Shown here: piece after piece, positions 1 to 12,519 of the stretch
Numbering within the stretch: position 1 is the first letter of the stretch
Layout of the letters: each line of letters starts with the position of its first letter
NCBI GenBank assembly: GCA_964304625.1
Contig: OZ199838.1
Span: forward strand, 13,888,001 to 13,952,000
Source: Kudoa neothunni
Lineage: Eukaryota; Cnidaria
Direction: 5' to 3'
Length of the DNA stretch: 64,000 bases
The notes under the pieces: model-generated
Told to the model about the DNA's origin: nothing
Seen by the model: the letters and a program-made list of their open reading frames with translations, nothing else
The model's database searches: none
Program-made: the position numbers and the translations under genes

Positions 1-107
1 TGAGTGTAATTATTTGATGCTTTATTCAGTTTGTAATATGTCGACTTACTGATGATTTTATCTCAGCAATGTGTTTTTGGTGTAATGATAAATTGAAAAT
101 GACATAG

Positions 108-1618
108 GATCTCAAAGAAAAAGTATGCAAAGGACGTTATCGTATTCCCTACTATATGTCAACCGATCTGGAAAAACTATTACAACGTATGCTGTGTGTT
201 AGTCTCTCAAGAAGAGCCACCATTAATGTATTTAAAAATTATAAATAACGGAGATTCTAATGATGTATGAATTACGATAGGAAGTGTCCGTTGACAGGTG
301 GGTAAACACTGGGTACGAAAATGATCCTATTGAACTGTACGACAATCAAAACCCTGTTGGCAACGTCGACTCCGAAATATTTGAACTCCTTCTAACTATG
401 GGCTACAACAAAAGTTCAGTGGCTGACTCACTCAAATACAATTATTTCAATGAAATAATGGGATTATATCTTATGCTTAACGATATCAAACAAGGCGATA
501 TTCTTATCAACATTCCATTTCACATTAAAAGCATTAAAAACCCTCTCGATCGTTGGATCAAGATTCAATACATTCTCAGGTAAATTGTCGAAATAAACCA
601 GAAACCCGTTTGACTTTGTCTTTGGTTGCTTTAGGGAAAATCAAATGGATATGAATGATATAGCTGTATATATATGCTTGTTGAGCTGAAAGTATTAATG
701 CTAATTTTTCTCTTGTAGAAACTTTATGAATCAATCAACGTGAACGACGATAAAAGCGAAAAAAGACCAATTTCAGCCAAAGTGGATAACAATATACATA
801 AAACGTCGAAAAATGTATAAATTTAGTTGTACGTGATAAGAATATTTTCTGTGTAGATCAACCCTTCCAACGAACTCGACCAACTCACAGACAACTATCC
901 ATGGCTAATTGAAAATTTGAGCGCTCGCAAAAGATCTCAAACTCTTAAAAACACTTCCAGACAAAATAACAATACTACGGGCGCTTCTAGAGAACGTGCT
1001 AAAACTATTGTTGAGTCCGATAAAAAAAGAAATCGGCTCTTTAGTATTTTCCCAAAGTTAAACATTAAAACTTCCCCTAAAAGGTACACTGCACCACTTA
1101 AACCGAATAACAGTGATAATTGTGACTCACATTAGATCATCTACGATCGATGAAGATGACATTGTGAATATGTCTAGCAACAAAGATCCTACCAGTGGTA
1201 TCGAAACCAACGATTTAGATGAGAGTACCAACAATGATGATAACACTCAACCTCGCCGTGTTTTCTTCTCTTGGACCTGTAAACTACTCCTTAAACAAGA
1301 CCCTGCAGAAATTATCTCTCGTATCAAGTAGAAAATTTTTTTCAAATTCTTTAACATTCTTTCGCATATTGGATTTATTTTGTTAGAGATGTGCTTGCAC
1401 AGGAAAATATTGATTTCACCGAAAAAAGACCTTTTGTTCTCACGTGCTCCACAACCATTAGACCCATGTTGGGATATAACTCTTCTAACGTTGTATGGGA
1501 AATCGAAGTTGTTCGGTTCAATAAAACAACCCATGGAATCCACGTCAAACGACTCTATGGGCCTTCGCTCGAATACAAAAACATTGTTGCACATATTTTT
1601 CAAAATCTTAACCTATAG
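108..1618 (+). CDS. MARK: MARK/Par-1 family Ser/Thr kinase, 3' part (kinase end, UBA, KA1)
   Basis: This is the C-terminal part of a microtubule-affinity-regulating kinase; the rest of the catalytic domain lies left of the window. My exon model is 108-227, 281-579, 635-665, 719-814, 857-1083, 1136-1327 and 1387-1618. Every junction is GT/AG, the phases close (1197 nt, 398 residues plus stop) and introns are 52-59 bp. Exon 1 encodes the end of the kinase C-lobe (GRYRIPYYMSTDLEKLL). Exon 2 holds the UBA domain (EIFELLLTMGYNKSSV, then FNEIMGLYLML). Exons 3-5 are a basic, Ser/Asn/Thr-rich spacer. Exons 6-7 are the C-terminal KA1 domain, from PRRVFFSWTCK to YKNIVAHIFQNLNL followed by the stop, which is where MARK proteins normally end. 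MARKs phosphorylate microtubule-associated proteins and set cell polarity; KA1 binds acidic membranes. That role is inferred from the family. Exon 3 (31 nt) is a microexon supported only by phase and splice signals. Confidence 0.9.
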
Positions 1619-2662
1619 TTTTGTAAATCCGACATCACTCGATTACCCTGAAAAAACCAAAATATTTCTATCGACGTTTCTTCCCACCTTGTTTTAATAT
1701 TAGGTATGTCTTGTATTACTGTTGAGTGACACAGCTGACATTAATCATTTAGATTACTGCCTACGTTATTTATTGATATTTTTATTGTTTAGTTTTTTAA
1801 TTTTCTTTATTTGGATATCATTTTTTGTAATTTACGGATTAGTTACAAGTTCTGCGTGGCTGGCACCTTTGAGAAAACTATTTCCAACTATTGAAATATT
1901 GCTTTCTATTAATGCATTGTCAATTAATTCATCCTTAATTTTGTCACTGTATAATTAACATCTACGTCATTATTTTCGATGTTTACAGCAAGTCTCATTT
2001 CTAATTAAGCCAAAAACCTTTTAATATATTTTTATTGTGACATATTACAAGCCAATTCATGCATTATAATTTCCTGTTACTTTTAATCATGCTTGTGGGG
2101 AAAAAATTTTTTATTCACAATTTTTAATGCCCTCAAACTAAATATTGAATTAATTAAAGTTTTTTTCTTCAATCAATCAATGGGTTATTTTTAATGCAAA
2201 CAATATTAATTAATGAAAATTTTCAATTCATTCAAATAAATCATAAATAATTATAATAAATGAGTTTATATTATTAGTTTTAAAAAAATTGGACTAAAAC
2301 CCAACTATTTTATAGTAATAATATATAACGTACAATAAAAATAAAATTATTTGAAGAACCATTGTTTGTCTTATTCTTCTAAACAAAAATAAAAGAGAAA
2401 GTCAAAAATTCCATTCAATCATAGAGAAAATGGCTTCGGTTTTTAGTGAGTTAATACGAACCCGTATTTGAAACTTATTTAATTTTGGATAACTAACATG
2501 CCGCTTAAGGACGACTTTTTCAAGGTTTACACAAAGTCAATCTTCGGCTCTAATACAATCTCTAATAAAATTCCTATACACCTTTAAAAAATTTAATATT
2601 TTAAAAATAAACAATAGTTTTACACGTGGGTAAAATCATGTTGTATATCATATATCTATATA
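1619..2662. other. MARK 3' flank, AT-rich
   Basis: This is the 3' flank of the kinase gene. A run of hydrophobic codons at 1722-1958 lacks an ATG start and any family resemblance, and looks like AT-rich 3' UTR. I see no RNA gene or transposon end before the MITE at 2663. Confidence 0.5.
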
Positions 2663-2808
2663 CAGTCAAACCTCGATTATCCGGAAGATTTGGGGCCGGC
2701 GATTATTTTTTTGGATAACGATAACAAGGTTCCGGTTAATTCAACATAAACAATGTCTTGCGCACGGGGTTTTTTTAAAATTTCTTCCGGATAATCGAGG
2801 TTCGAAAG
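2663..2808. mobile_element. 146-bp Tigger/pogo-type MITE
   Basis: The element has terminal inverted repeats of about 25 bp. The left end reads CAGTCAAACCTCGATTATCC and the right end is its near-complement. It is flanked by TA on both sides (2661-2662 and 2809-2810), the target duplication of Tc1/mariner-pogo elements. There is no coding capacity. The termini resemble those of the larger Tigger-like elements at 3164 and 52420 but are not the same family. Confidence 0.8.
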
Positions 2809-3163
2809 TAAGCATAAAATACAAATTTCGGAATTGCCCCAAGATTGTGTGTTCCAAGAAACGATGAGATTTCAAACAAGATATGGGACTATTAAAAGTC
2901 TAATCTATTAGGAATAATAGAATTCGTGTCCGAATTGAGATGGTTAAGATTTCAACAAAATAGAACAATTTTTATTTTTATTTTTTTAGCGTTTTAAGTT
3001 TTCATGTAAATCAACTTTCGGATGACCGAGAGGATTAGAGCCACCTGGGGCGGAGGTTTAGGCGAAAAATCTGTATATAGATGTTACATTGAAAATTTTA
3101 TTCCCTGAATTAGATGTTCCCAACACCCCCGTGTAGCCGGGTATTACGGCAAGTGTATATATA
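2809..3163. other. Spacer between two Tigger-type elements
   Basis: This is 355 bp of AT-rich DNA between two transposons. I see no open frame or RNA signal in it. Confidence 0.4.
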
Positions 3164-4188
3164 GAGTCGAACCCCGTTTATCCGAAAATCGCGCTATCCG
3201 AGCGATTTTTTAAAATTTATTTGAAAATGATGTAGGTTCTAAATAAAAAAATTTCGTTTCACCAAATTTTCAACAACCGCGATCCGAAGCAACTTTTTGT
3301 TGGAATTTTCGGATAAAAATTCCATGGTGTCTGGATTAGGGTTCTGTTAAAATATCACCTACATTTATTTTTTGGATGCATATGTTCGATTAATAGAAAT
3401 AGCGTAACGTAGATAATATAGTATTTTATGTTCAAGATGCAACCATATTCATGACGAACGAATAAATTTTGGGTAAAGACAAACTCTCTTATATCATTCC
3501 AGGAGTAATAAAATATAAAAATGAAATTTATTTGATTGTTTAATCACAAACTAGCAGTGACTTAATAAGACCAATTTATCCACGGAATTGACTCAATTCA
3601 ACAATGTCCATACATCAATTTTTTCCCATAACACTTCCATTATTAAGTCTTATTGAATCTTAACAATCATTAATCAACATTAAATTATTGGAATATGACA
3701 TATTTTAATTAATGAGGAAATTCTAAATATCGTTATGGAGAATTCTGCGAAAATAATCCTCATTTTTACTTTATTATTCTTATCAGCATTATTAGTACAG
3801 CTCACAATATCCAAATACGGAAGAAATTTTAAAAAAATTAATACTAATAATCCATTTTTTAGAATCTAGAATGTATCATTCTAATATGGCGTAGCGGCGT
3901 TAAGGTCGCACATATCGGTAGTAGGTGTGCGCCGACCACATTGGATCTAAGAACTACTGTGCCTTAAACTAATGTTTTCACATTGTATTAACTAGTATAA
4001 CTAATACACCGTAGATTTTTCTTTAAAAATATAAAACAAACATTGAATAATGAAAAATAATATATGCAACGACCCCCAATTTTTTTCCGCCGCACATGCG
4101 CATTTATCGAACTTCGTTTATTCGAAATTTCAATATCCGAAAGGAAAATGCCAAGTCTCAACATTTTGGGATAAACGGGGTTAGACTG
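3164..4188. mobile_element. Non-autonomous Tigger-like element, copy 1 (1025 bp)
   Basis: The left end reads GAGTCGAACCCCGTTTATCC and the right end is its inverted counterpart (ATAAACGGGGTTAGACTG). TA flanks both sides. No transposase is encoded. A second copy of the same family is at 52420-53482, and internal blocks align along much of the length, for example the stretch near 3550-3600 with that near 52840-52890. Both copies contain a GC-richer block (3893-3950 here) with a tRNA-like A-box look. Members of this type are mobilised in trans by a full-length Tigger transposase; that is inference. Confidence 0.8.
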
Positions 4189-7100
4189 TATATCAACTAT
4201 TCTACAGGTTATTCTTCATAGTAAGAATAGCCCTGGCCTTTCCCAATACGGTAGGCAACCGATACTACATATTTTTGAAAAATCTTTAATTTTAACCTAG
4301 TTGTTGCATAAAAGCGAATAAAATATTCATTTACTTATATCAATGAAATTTTATTACTAAATTAATTAAAATAAACCACAAACTTGCCAGTCACCGTGCA
4401 ACATGATTGGCGAGTAGTTCCCTCCATTTTAGGACTTATTGGTGGTTTTCTGTAAAAAGTTAGAACTATCGAAGGCATGTATAATATTACAAAGTATTAT
4501 TCCAGTTTTCCCTCTAAAAGATGTCACCACTTTTTTTAAGATATTCGCCTTCTTAAATGGAATTTTGAAGTATAAATTTAGAATAATTCCAGTTTTGGGG
4601 GGAAGCCTGGCCGTAAAGCCAAAAAACATCAAATTCGACAAAAAATATCTCTTGACCAAAATGTTAATAATTTAATGTGCGTAATGAAATAAAAAATAGC
4701 GAATTAAGTTCCTCCGAAAAAATGAATAAAAGGAAGTAGTTAACAAGTGACGAAAATATTTATGAGTGTGACACATGGATGATTCGGAGATTCCACGAAT
4801 GGATTAAACAAAAAAATATATTGTCATGACAGACCAACTGACAGTTACCTATATATTGCTACTAAATAGTTTAGTTAGCTTAAATGATTTTGCAAAAGTT
4901 ACGTGAGAAATTTTATATACAACCTGCATTAAATTACCTTATGCTTTCATAAAAGCAGGTTAATTAATATATTTGTTAAAAAATTTTTTTGTGAAAGAAT
5001 ACGTATTGTTTATTCTATTGAAAGCACTTGGTGAGGTAAATAAAGTCAAAAAAACCTAATATTTTTTTCTTTGAGCTTCTCTATCAGGGAAGCGTAAACT
5101 TTTAATAATTGGTCCAAATAACCCATTGTATTTTAAAAACGTAAGAAAACTTCCTTGTTTATATGAATCCAATAAAAGTGCACGAATGATGACGGGAGGA
5201 TTTTGTTTGAGATTCTTAATACAGTTAAATTATACTTTTTAAGTAAAAATAAGAAATTAATGATATCTTAGTTAATTTTAGCCTCCGCTTTAGAAAATGG
5301 ACTTAGTAACAAAAGTTTAATTTTTATTGATTAATTCAACCAGTATTTTACAATCTCTTGGTCAAGAAATCAGCTATTCATTCGAATTTGCTTATAAAAC
5401 AAAGATGATAACGGTTTTTTTCGTGTAACGAAGTTGATGTAGATCTGAACTCTTTGAATATTTTAGAAGCTATGGTACTAATTAATAAAAAATTACATTG
5501 AAACGCATAAAAGAAACCAGGGTGATCAATTGTTTTCTTCAAGCGGGGTATTCTGAGTTGGAATTCAACTAAAATGGTGAATGTCTAAGGTACTCTGAGA
5601 ATATCAAATCATATAAAGCTTATGAGAATCCGCTTCCTTCAAAAATTGAGGATAAAATTCAAAAGGTGGTCGATGAAAATATTAAAAAAAAACAATGAAA
5701 ACGATTGTACTTCTAGTTCAATGAATTAAATACATATATCAGAAAGTGTTTGAATCATTAATTTGATTTATGATTAAAATTGTTTGTTTTGTGGTCAATA
5801 TCCAACCAATTTCCAAAAAAATTTAGAAAATTTAATTAAATGAAATCGATAATTCATTTAATGTAATTTCCATGGAAAAAGATAAATACAAAATAATATG
5901 AGAAAAGTGATTTAACAAATACTTTTCCATAAAAAGGGAAGAAATACAACTTCTTAAAAGTTTTTCTTGAATAAGATGATCTTAAGACTAAATTTAGGAA
6001 TAAGTTTTATATAACAACTATTGTAATTCCTGCAACATCAATGCATATCATCACTTGTAACCGATAGTAAGCAATTTTATTCGTGATCTCATGGAATGAT
6101 GTATTATGGGTTATTTAATGTATACTCCACATATATAGAATAGTTTTTACGATAAATACTGAATGAAGATAGTGTAATTATCCTACTGCATTATTTATGG
6201 GAGTTTTTCCGATAAAAATATTAAAAACTGGAATCTATTCTTTTACGTAAATTCTGGTAGAAACAGGAAAACTACCAGATTAGGGGCTACAGTTTACCGC
6301 GTCCACGGCAATCGGAGGTTTCCGTTTCCGAAATGTAATGAAGGAGAACACGGATAAAAGATTCTAAATTTTGTTTAAACATTCAAAATCCTAGGATTAA
6401 TTTTTGTTCATTTTTCAGATGATATTTTATTATTTGTTTTCTTCTGAAACAACACTGAAATATAGAGTGATATCATATCTTTGTTTTGTTTGTGACACTA
6501 CTTTCGTTTAAATGCTCTCGAAACTTCCAATTCTGTTCGTGTCAACTCCACTAACACTCAAAAATTCATTTTTCTTTAGTACAATGTCATGCTTATATCT
6601 AATTTTACATAAAGTCTCGATGTTTGGTCCTTCATCCATCTGAATTATTGATCCTTTCGTGAGCAGGAGGGGTTTGGAAAATCGAGTCGAGTGTCGAGTC
6701 TGGTTGAAATCCGGTAAAAACCCTCCAAATCTCAAATTCAAACAGAAAAAATTATTCAGAATCAAGTTGATAACCAGCTTTTTGTGGTGAAAGGACCAAT
6801 CAATCCCATAAATGTCTTTTGTTTTTCCATCTATATTGGGACTCGTAAAGGAACTCATTGGCGTCATCCATACTGACGATTCCACCATTATTTACTTAGG
6901 TTGTTCTATTTCATAGCAAGATTTTGTATTTAATTGCATTCCATGTCCCTCCAACTGTTGGTATCTCCGCTTGTTACACTCTCTACATATTCTACATCGT
7001 GATTTACTGTCAGATTGCAATAAAGATTATGGAGATTCTCATATACATTGAAAAAATCACAAATTATTTTTCAGAGAATATGTTTCCCGTATTCCGCGGT

Positions 7101-7352
7101 TCAAACAGCTTTAGAAACTCCAACGTAGATTTAAAAATAATTCGATTCACAAGAACGCCCTTGTAAGCTTTTATTTCCACGTTGATTAATGTTTCTCATT
7201 TACCCCCATAATTAATTAATTAATCAATCAATCCAAATTTGTTTTTGTTTGATGTCACAACTGAAAAAAGATTTCATGTAAAAATATCAAAAAACGAGTC
7301 GACTAATTTAGAGACCCTGGTTGTAGCTTATGTTGTCACTCTAGATTGTTGG
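4189..7352. other. 3.2-kb gene-poor interval
   Basis: Apart from the reading frame at 6508-6888 I find no supported gene. Overlapping frames on both strands at 4429-4675 look like shadows of AT-rich sequence. No transposon termini with a target duplication were recognised. Confidence 0.4.
6508..6888 (-). CDS. Hypothetical ORF, 126 codons
   Basis: An ATG-started open frame of 126 codons is long for such AT-rich DNA, which is the only reason to list it. The translation is mixed polar and hydrophobic, with no signal peptide, no clear membrane segment and no family motif that I recognise. No flanking exon with matching splice phase was found. It could be a single-exon gene, an exon of a larger gene or a degraded transposon frame. 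Confidence 0.25.
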   Translation of the reverse strand: MVESSVWMTPMSSFTSPNIDGKTKDIYGIDWSFHHKKLVINLILNNFFCLNLRFGGFLPDFNQTRHSTRFSKPLLLTKGSIIQMDEGPNIETLCKIRYKHDIVLKKNEFLSVSGVDTNRIGSFESI

Positions 7353-7602
7353 CTATAACGCAGTGGTGCACGAACTTTTGGAGCCTCGAGCGAATCTTAA
7401 TCCTCGAAAATTTCCCGGGGCCAAAAAATTTAAAACTAAACTTATAGCTCACATTTTGGATAAATTTACGAATCTTGAGACTCAAAAAAATATTCTAAAT
7501 ATTCCATAAATAATAAATTAACTAAAGGTTTTAAATTGGAGAACGACTCTTCAAACTGATGAATTAACCCACAACGGGTCCAATGTTTAGATTTTATTTA
7601 TA

Positions 7603-7605
<3 letters not shown>

Positions 7606-7638
<33 letters not shown>
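7606..7638. repeat. (AT)n microsatellite
   Basis: An uninterrupted AT dinucleotide run inside the hAT element, just left of the piggyBac end. Confidence 0.9.
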
Positions 7639-7646
<8 letters not shown>

Positions 7647-7660
7647 TAAATCATTAATAA

Positions 7661-9900
7661 TTAACACTGGTGTAATGGATTTTTGAAATATTAAATATTT
7701 AATGAATTACAATTGAATTAGTAATTGGCCGAAAAAGCAACGAAAAACTACCGACGTGCGATTTTCCAATAGCAGGTTTGTGTTTGCTGTATACAAAAAA
7801 CGGCTGGTTTAAAGTGAAATAATTGTAAATAATTATGCCTTATGACATTTTATTGAACATTTTATATGCATATAACATTGGCAATTCGTACATAAATGTA
7901 TTATAGTTTTTTTACAAACTATACATCTACGTTTCTTTTTTACAGGATGGGTATTAAGCAAGGGTTTTTTGCACAATGATGACGCTTGGAGTTTGGATAG
8001 GGGCGATGTTCTGGTAAGTTTTTCGTGGTCACTAATGCTACTTAAACATGTTACGATATTTCGAATATGGTTTAACAATTTTATTTTTCCATCATTTGTA
8101 TAGGTAACCAATTTATATGAGTTAACCACAGCCAGGGATAACATATTGGTAAACAGGGGTCAGTATCATTTTTTAGATTTTATATTTACTCTGTAACATG
8201 AAACTGAAGCATCGACGACATCGACTCCTCCCATGTATTTATTATACATATAATATATGTAAGGTTGAGGAACGTTGTCGTATCTTTTTTTAGATTGGAA
8301 ATATCGTCGGATCTGTTGGACAGGTTCGGCATTTAGTGCATTACTCATTAGAACTACAGGTTTTGTGTCTCTCCAATATAGACAATTAATGCCAAATTCT
8401 TTATCCCTAAATGTTTCGAAGAAACCTCTCGATTTTTTTTCCATCACTTTATTTGTTGTAAGCGGGCATTTGGAGGTACGATCGGTTCTCACGGTGCCGG
8501 TTGCTTTGAGGGATCTTTTCTTCAGTTCAACGAACAATTTATAGGATGTGAAAAAATTGTCCATATAAATATGAGCGTTTAGTTTATCCTTAAGATCGTC
8601 CGCAAAATTCAGCACAACACTGCCACCGAGGCCAAAATATTTATCATATTTCGCCGACTTGCCTGTATAAACGTCAAAGCTATACACAAAACCATCCGCA
8701 GAGGCCAACATCCATTGCTTAAAACCAAATCGAATTGGTTTTCCTCTCATAAACATTTTGCATGAGTGGTGACCGGTATACGGAACCATCTGTTCATCAA
8801 CACAAACGTTATTATGGAAAATACCAAATTTCTTAAAATTTGCGTTCAGTTTTTTTATTATTGGTGTAAGTTTGAAAAGTTTATCTTCAGGATCTAAATT
8901 GGCGTTATCATTCAAATGAATATATGATTTTATAGTCTTGAAGCGTTTATAGGACATGCATTTTCTGATAATATCAGCTCCAGAGTCCATTGCAGATCCC
9001 CAATACATATGCTGCTAGGATAATTTATTATATCCAGACAGTAGCGAAATACCAATGAATGATTTTAGTTCCTTTAACGATAAGTGGAAAGAATGGTCAT
9101 TCTTCTGGCGAGCGTACAGATTACATTGTTTAGCAATGTGCATCAATGAACTTTCATCAAAAAATTCATAAAACGCTTCAAGTGAATCGTATTTTTCTTG
9201 CGAAATGTTTGCTGGCAATTCATTTTTGTTTTGTGAAAAAACATTAGTTTCCGCATCGGTTGATAAATTTGATGAAGAATTTTTTCGCGCTTGGCCATGG
9301 AATTCTCAACAGTCTGACCATCATCTAATGTTGAAAATATCTCAACTTCCCCGCAAACTTGGGGGACATTCCTGATATCAACATTGTCGGAATCTAGGCC
9401 GACAAAACTTTCTTCTTGGTTCGTTAAAATATCAACTGTTTCAGGAGGTAACGTTACAATCTCGATGCAACTAATTTCATCATTATTATCAATTTTATCA
9501 ACTGCGTCGATCAAATTCCTGTACCTCATCTCTCAGATAACAAATGTAGGATTATTAGGATTTAGCATGCTGGTTGTTCTTCGTTGCTTTTTCGGCCTCG
9601 CATTACTTCCGTTATAACTTATCTTAGATAAGTCTGTAATTCTTAAGTTAAATTTATATCATACAACTAAATATAATTTTTCCAAATTTACAAAAATACT
9701 CTTCAAAGAGACTAATATCATAAATTTTTCGTTGCATTATGACCTAAGTACATGGTATGAGCTATTTATTATCATATCTTTACAAATACATTATTAACTA
9801 TAATTATACTGTAGTAATAAATTAGAAATGAATTCAATAATTGATATTAAAAAAATAATAAAATTTAAAAACAATGAAAGTTTTTATGGCGGTTATATGC
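7661..9900 (-). mobile_element. piggyBac element 1, nested in the hAT
   Basis: The left end is TTAA (7661-7664) followed by CACTGGTGTAATGG, a typical piggyBac terminus. The right end is not clear: it must lie left of 9935, where the hAT coding sequence resumes, and I could not find the matching inverted end with TTAA. The motif GCCGAAAAAGCAACGAA occurs at about 7730 (+), 9578 (-) and 9905 (+), around both edges of the element. The interior holds a broken piggyBac transposase on the minus strand. Confidence 0.7.
7833..9618 (-). pseudogene. piggyBac transposase relic
   Basis: Reading right to left, four open pieces (9529-9143, 9218-9015, 9008-8166 and 8144-7833) together cover a piggyBac transposase. 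The acidic N-terminal part is first. The central catalytic domain follows, with all three family aspartates in place (VCVDEQMVPYTGH, IYMDNFFTSY, GGVDVVD). Last is the C-terminal cysteine-rich finger (CIVCKKTIIHLCTNCQCYMH). The pieces lie in different frames or are split by stops, so it does not encode an active enzyme as it stands. The 280-residue central frame is intact. An in-frame ATG preceding a short stop-terminated stretch at about 9600 suggests the original start. Confidence 0.9.
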
Positions 9901-9934
9901 GAGAGCCGAAAAAGCAACGAAAACCCGCTATGAG

Positions 9935-11831
9935 TTAGTGTGATGGATGCTGTTGTAATTCATACACAAGTTTAGAAATGTCGGGATCAATATTTGAAGT
10001 CGACAGGCGTAAAATTATTTCTAAATGACTATCCGTTAGCGTTAAGTATTTGTTTATGTATTCACAAACTTCGCGAAAGTTTGAACACTTCCGCTAATCT
10101 GAACGCGGTCCATTTTTAATCTGTGTTTTTCTCTGCACTGCCTGCTTACAAAATACATAACAGTTAGTTGACTGCGTATGTCCCTATTATTTAGTTTCAT
10201 CAGTGAAAAAGCTTGTTCACAACAATATGTTCTGTCAAATATGCTTGTATGAATAAGTGTATTTTCTCTAACACTTTGAAATGAATTCGGTAGTGATTTG
10301 TAAAAATCCAGCAAACTATCTTCTCGATAAGCGGCATGCATTTCATCGGATGATTGGAGATCGGTAAGTTCAAGCTGATAGCCTGCTGGCAAACCAGCCA
10401 CTGAAACATCGAACGGATCAGCAAATAGTTTCACGAGCAATCTCGATTGATCCAAGTCTTCAAATTGTAAATTGAAGCAGCGAATCAAAATCTCTATTTT
10501 TCTATATGGTTTTTAGTGTCAATTTCCTTATTGTTAGCTATATGATACTGAAATGTTGGAAAATGTACAAAGCTCCGTAACGCTGCTTGCTGTCTAAAGA
10601 GCTCCAGTTATTTTCTAAATGACCAGATAAGATTTGCGAGATGACACACCAACTGATTTTTCCCAGCAACTTTAAATTTAAATCATTTAAATGTTGGGTT
10701 ATATCAAAAAGAAAAGCTTAATCAGGTTGGATCAGTCATGGAAACGATTTCTTCATCCTTGTTGTGTATTTTGAGGCATGGAACGATCTCTTCAATTATG
10801 TCCCAGAATCTCTTAAGCATTTTCCCTCGACTTAACCTACGTACCTCGCAATAATAATCAAGGTCGCCATAATCAGAATTCGTTTCTTCAAGAAGGTTTT
10901 GAAATTAACGATGGTTAAGTTTTCGTGATTTTGTGAAGTTAATTGCTTTAATCACTTAAGTCATTAATGACTGGAAACCGAGCTTTTTACTGAAAAAGTT
11001 TTGCTGGTGAATAATGCGATGAAACTTCAGAAACTGCTTACATTGGTTTCCTCGATGTTTCATTAAAAACGCTAAAAGTCCATTGGTCTCGCTTATCATG
11101 GTTGGTGCACCATATGTTTTTACGCTTACGAGTTGCGAAAAATTCAATGAAACACCGTCACACAATTGCAACATTTCTTCAAAAACATTTTTCGCAGTAG
11201 TTCTACCCTTCATGGAGCCCATTCCAATAAGCTCCTCAGTAATCTCAAACGACTTTGAAACACCACGAACAAAAACAAGCAATTGTGCAGTTGAACCAAT
11301 GTCAGTTGACTCATCTAACGCCAAAGAGAAGTAAGCAAAGTTTTCTACTTTACCCATAAGCTGTCTTTTTACTTCAGGCGAAAGGGATGAAATTCTTCGT
11401 TGAACTGTCATAAGATTCAAAGTCACCATTTGAAGCTAACTTCTCAGCCGCATTAATCATGCATTTCCTAACAAAGTCGACATCACTAAAAGCTCTCCAA
11501 GATTTTGTTATCAACAGCGATATATTATGGCTGACCTCATATACTATCGTATGTCTGCTGACTGCTTGATAAATTTTGCTTGTCGTCGAATAAGGGGCTC
11601 CACCGACTGTTTAATTCTAGCGCTTCTTTTCTCGCCAACAAAGTTTTCAAAGTCTTTATGGACGACCTCATAATGTCTTTTGATATTTGATAACTTTACT
11701 ACATCCACTGAGGAATGACATACCAAACAAATAGTATTCGTCCCCCGTTGAATAAAACAGTATTTTTCTGTCCAGGCGTCATTAAATTTTCTATTCTCAT
11801 CATCAACTTTTCTTTTTCGAATTTTATTCAT
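9935..11831 (-). pseudogene. hAT transposase relic (BED finger, ZBED/GTF2IRD2-like)
   Basis: Pieces on the minus strand, N- to C-terminus: 11831-11544, a BED-type zinc finger (TICLVCHSSVDVVKLSN, then H-x5-H); 11429-10956, the RNase-H-like core (YFSLALDESTDIGSTAQLLV); 10488-10054, a later part of the core; and about 10086-9935, a C-terminal tail ending LVYELQQHPSH and stop. The domestic-looking arrangement resembles hAT proteins of the ZBED/EPM2AIP1/GTF2IRD2 group. Frame changes and stops separate the pieces, so it is inactive. It belongs to the element at 7361-12511. Confidence 0.85.
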
Positions 11832-12519
11832 TTTAGTCTAGCAATAAAAGAAAAAAACTAAATTAAATATGAGGTATAACTTGGATGAGAAAAATAGTTG
11901 TGTGCGTATGTGTGAAGTCCAGTTTGAATTGCCCTGTAATATGTGCTTATTATCAGCTCTAACAGGTGTTTTTCTTTTATATCAAAGTCTATTTATTTTG
12001 CTTATAAAAACTTTTCGAAAACTGATTTTTACTCACAATATAAAATACTATATTATTTCGCATCGTTTATAAAACGTACTTTAATTGTTAATCTTATTCA
12101 ACTGAACATAAACTTGGGGTCAGCATGATCAGGTGAATTTTTCAATCACATTTCAGCCCTGTACCTATATGATTCTCTTCTCCTTCACACACACTCGAGA
12201 AGAAATAGTTAAAATTGGTACTGAACTTAGAATTAAAAAATTTTCTATATCACGTGGTGAAGTGGTTAATAGCAATAAATTTTTTTGCCTATTTAGAGAA
12301 TTTTTTTGACTTTTCGTTCTTAAAGATTCGCATGTAATAAAAAACTCCAGTCAATGTTTTTAGTAGCTTTATTAGGTGTTCTCGACAGATTCAATATCTA
12401 GATAAACCAATTAAAGGTAAATAATCTAATACTTTTTTCATTTTATTTAAAGTATACCATTAATCTGAACTTAATTAGAGTTAATCGCTGCCCGGTGTTT
12501 GTGTACCCCTGCTACAACG

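Larger units (their letters stand above)
7361..12511 (-). mobile_element. hAT transposon, 5.15 kb, with nested piggyBac
   Basis: The left end begins CAGTGGTGCACGAAC and the right end, read inward, begins CAGGGGTACACAAAC. This is the CAG-N-GGT pattern of hAT termini. The 8 bp outside each end are CTATAACG (7353-7360) and CTACAACG (12512-12519), a target duplication with one mismatch, which fixes both boundaries. The element carries a broken BED-finger hAT transposase on the minus strand (9935-11831). Its 3' part is interrupted by a piggyBac element starting at 7661-7665. The piggyBac must have inserted after the hAT did. Confidence 0.85.

Noticed and set aside
1-107. Possible further MARK exon left of 108
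   Set aside because: No frame gives kinase-like residues before the acceptor at 106-107; the preceding exon must be outside the window.
1722-1958. Hydrophobic 78-codon frame that looks like two membrane segments
   Set aside because: It lies in the MARK 3' flank, lacks an ATG start, and its hydrophobicity follows from T-rich sequence.
4429-4675. Overlapping frames of about 76 codons on both strands
   Set aside because: Mirror frames over the same stretch with no family motif; expected from base composition.
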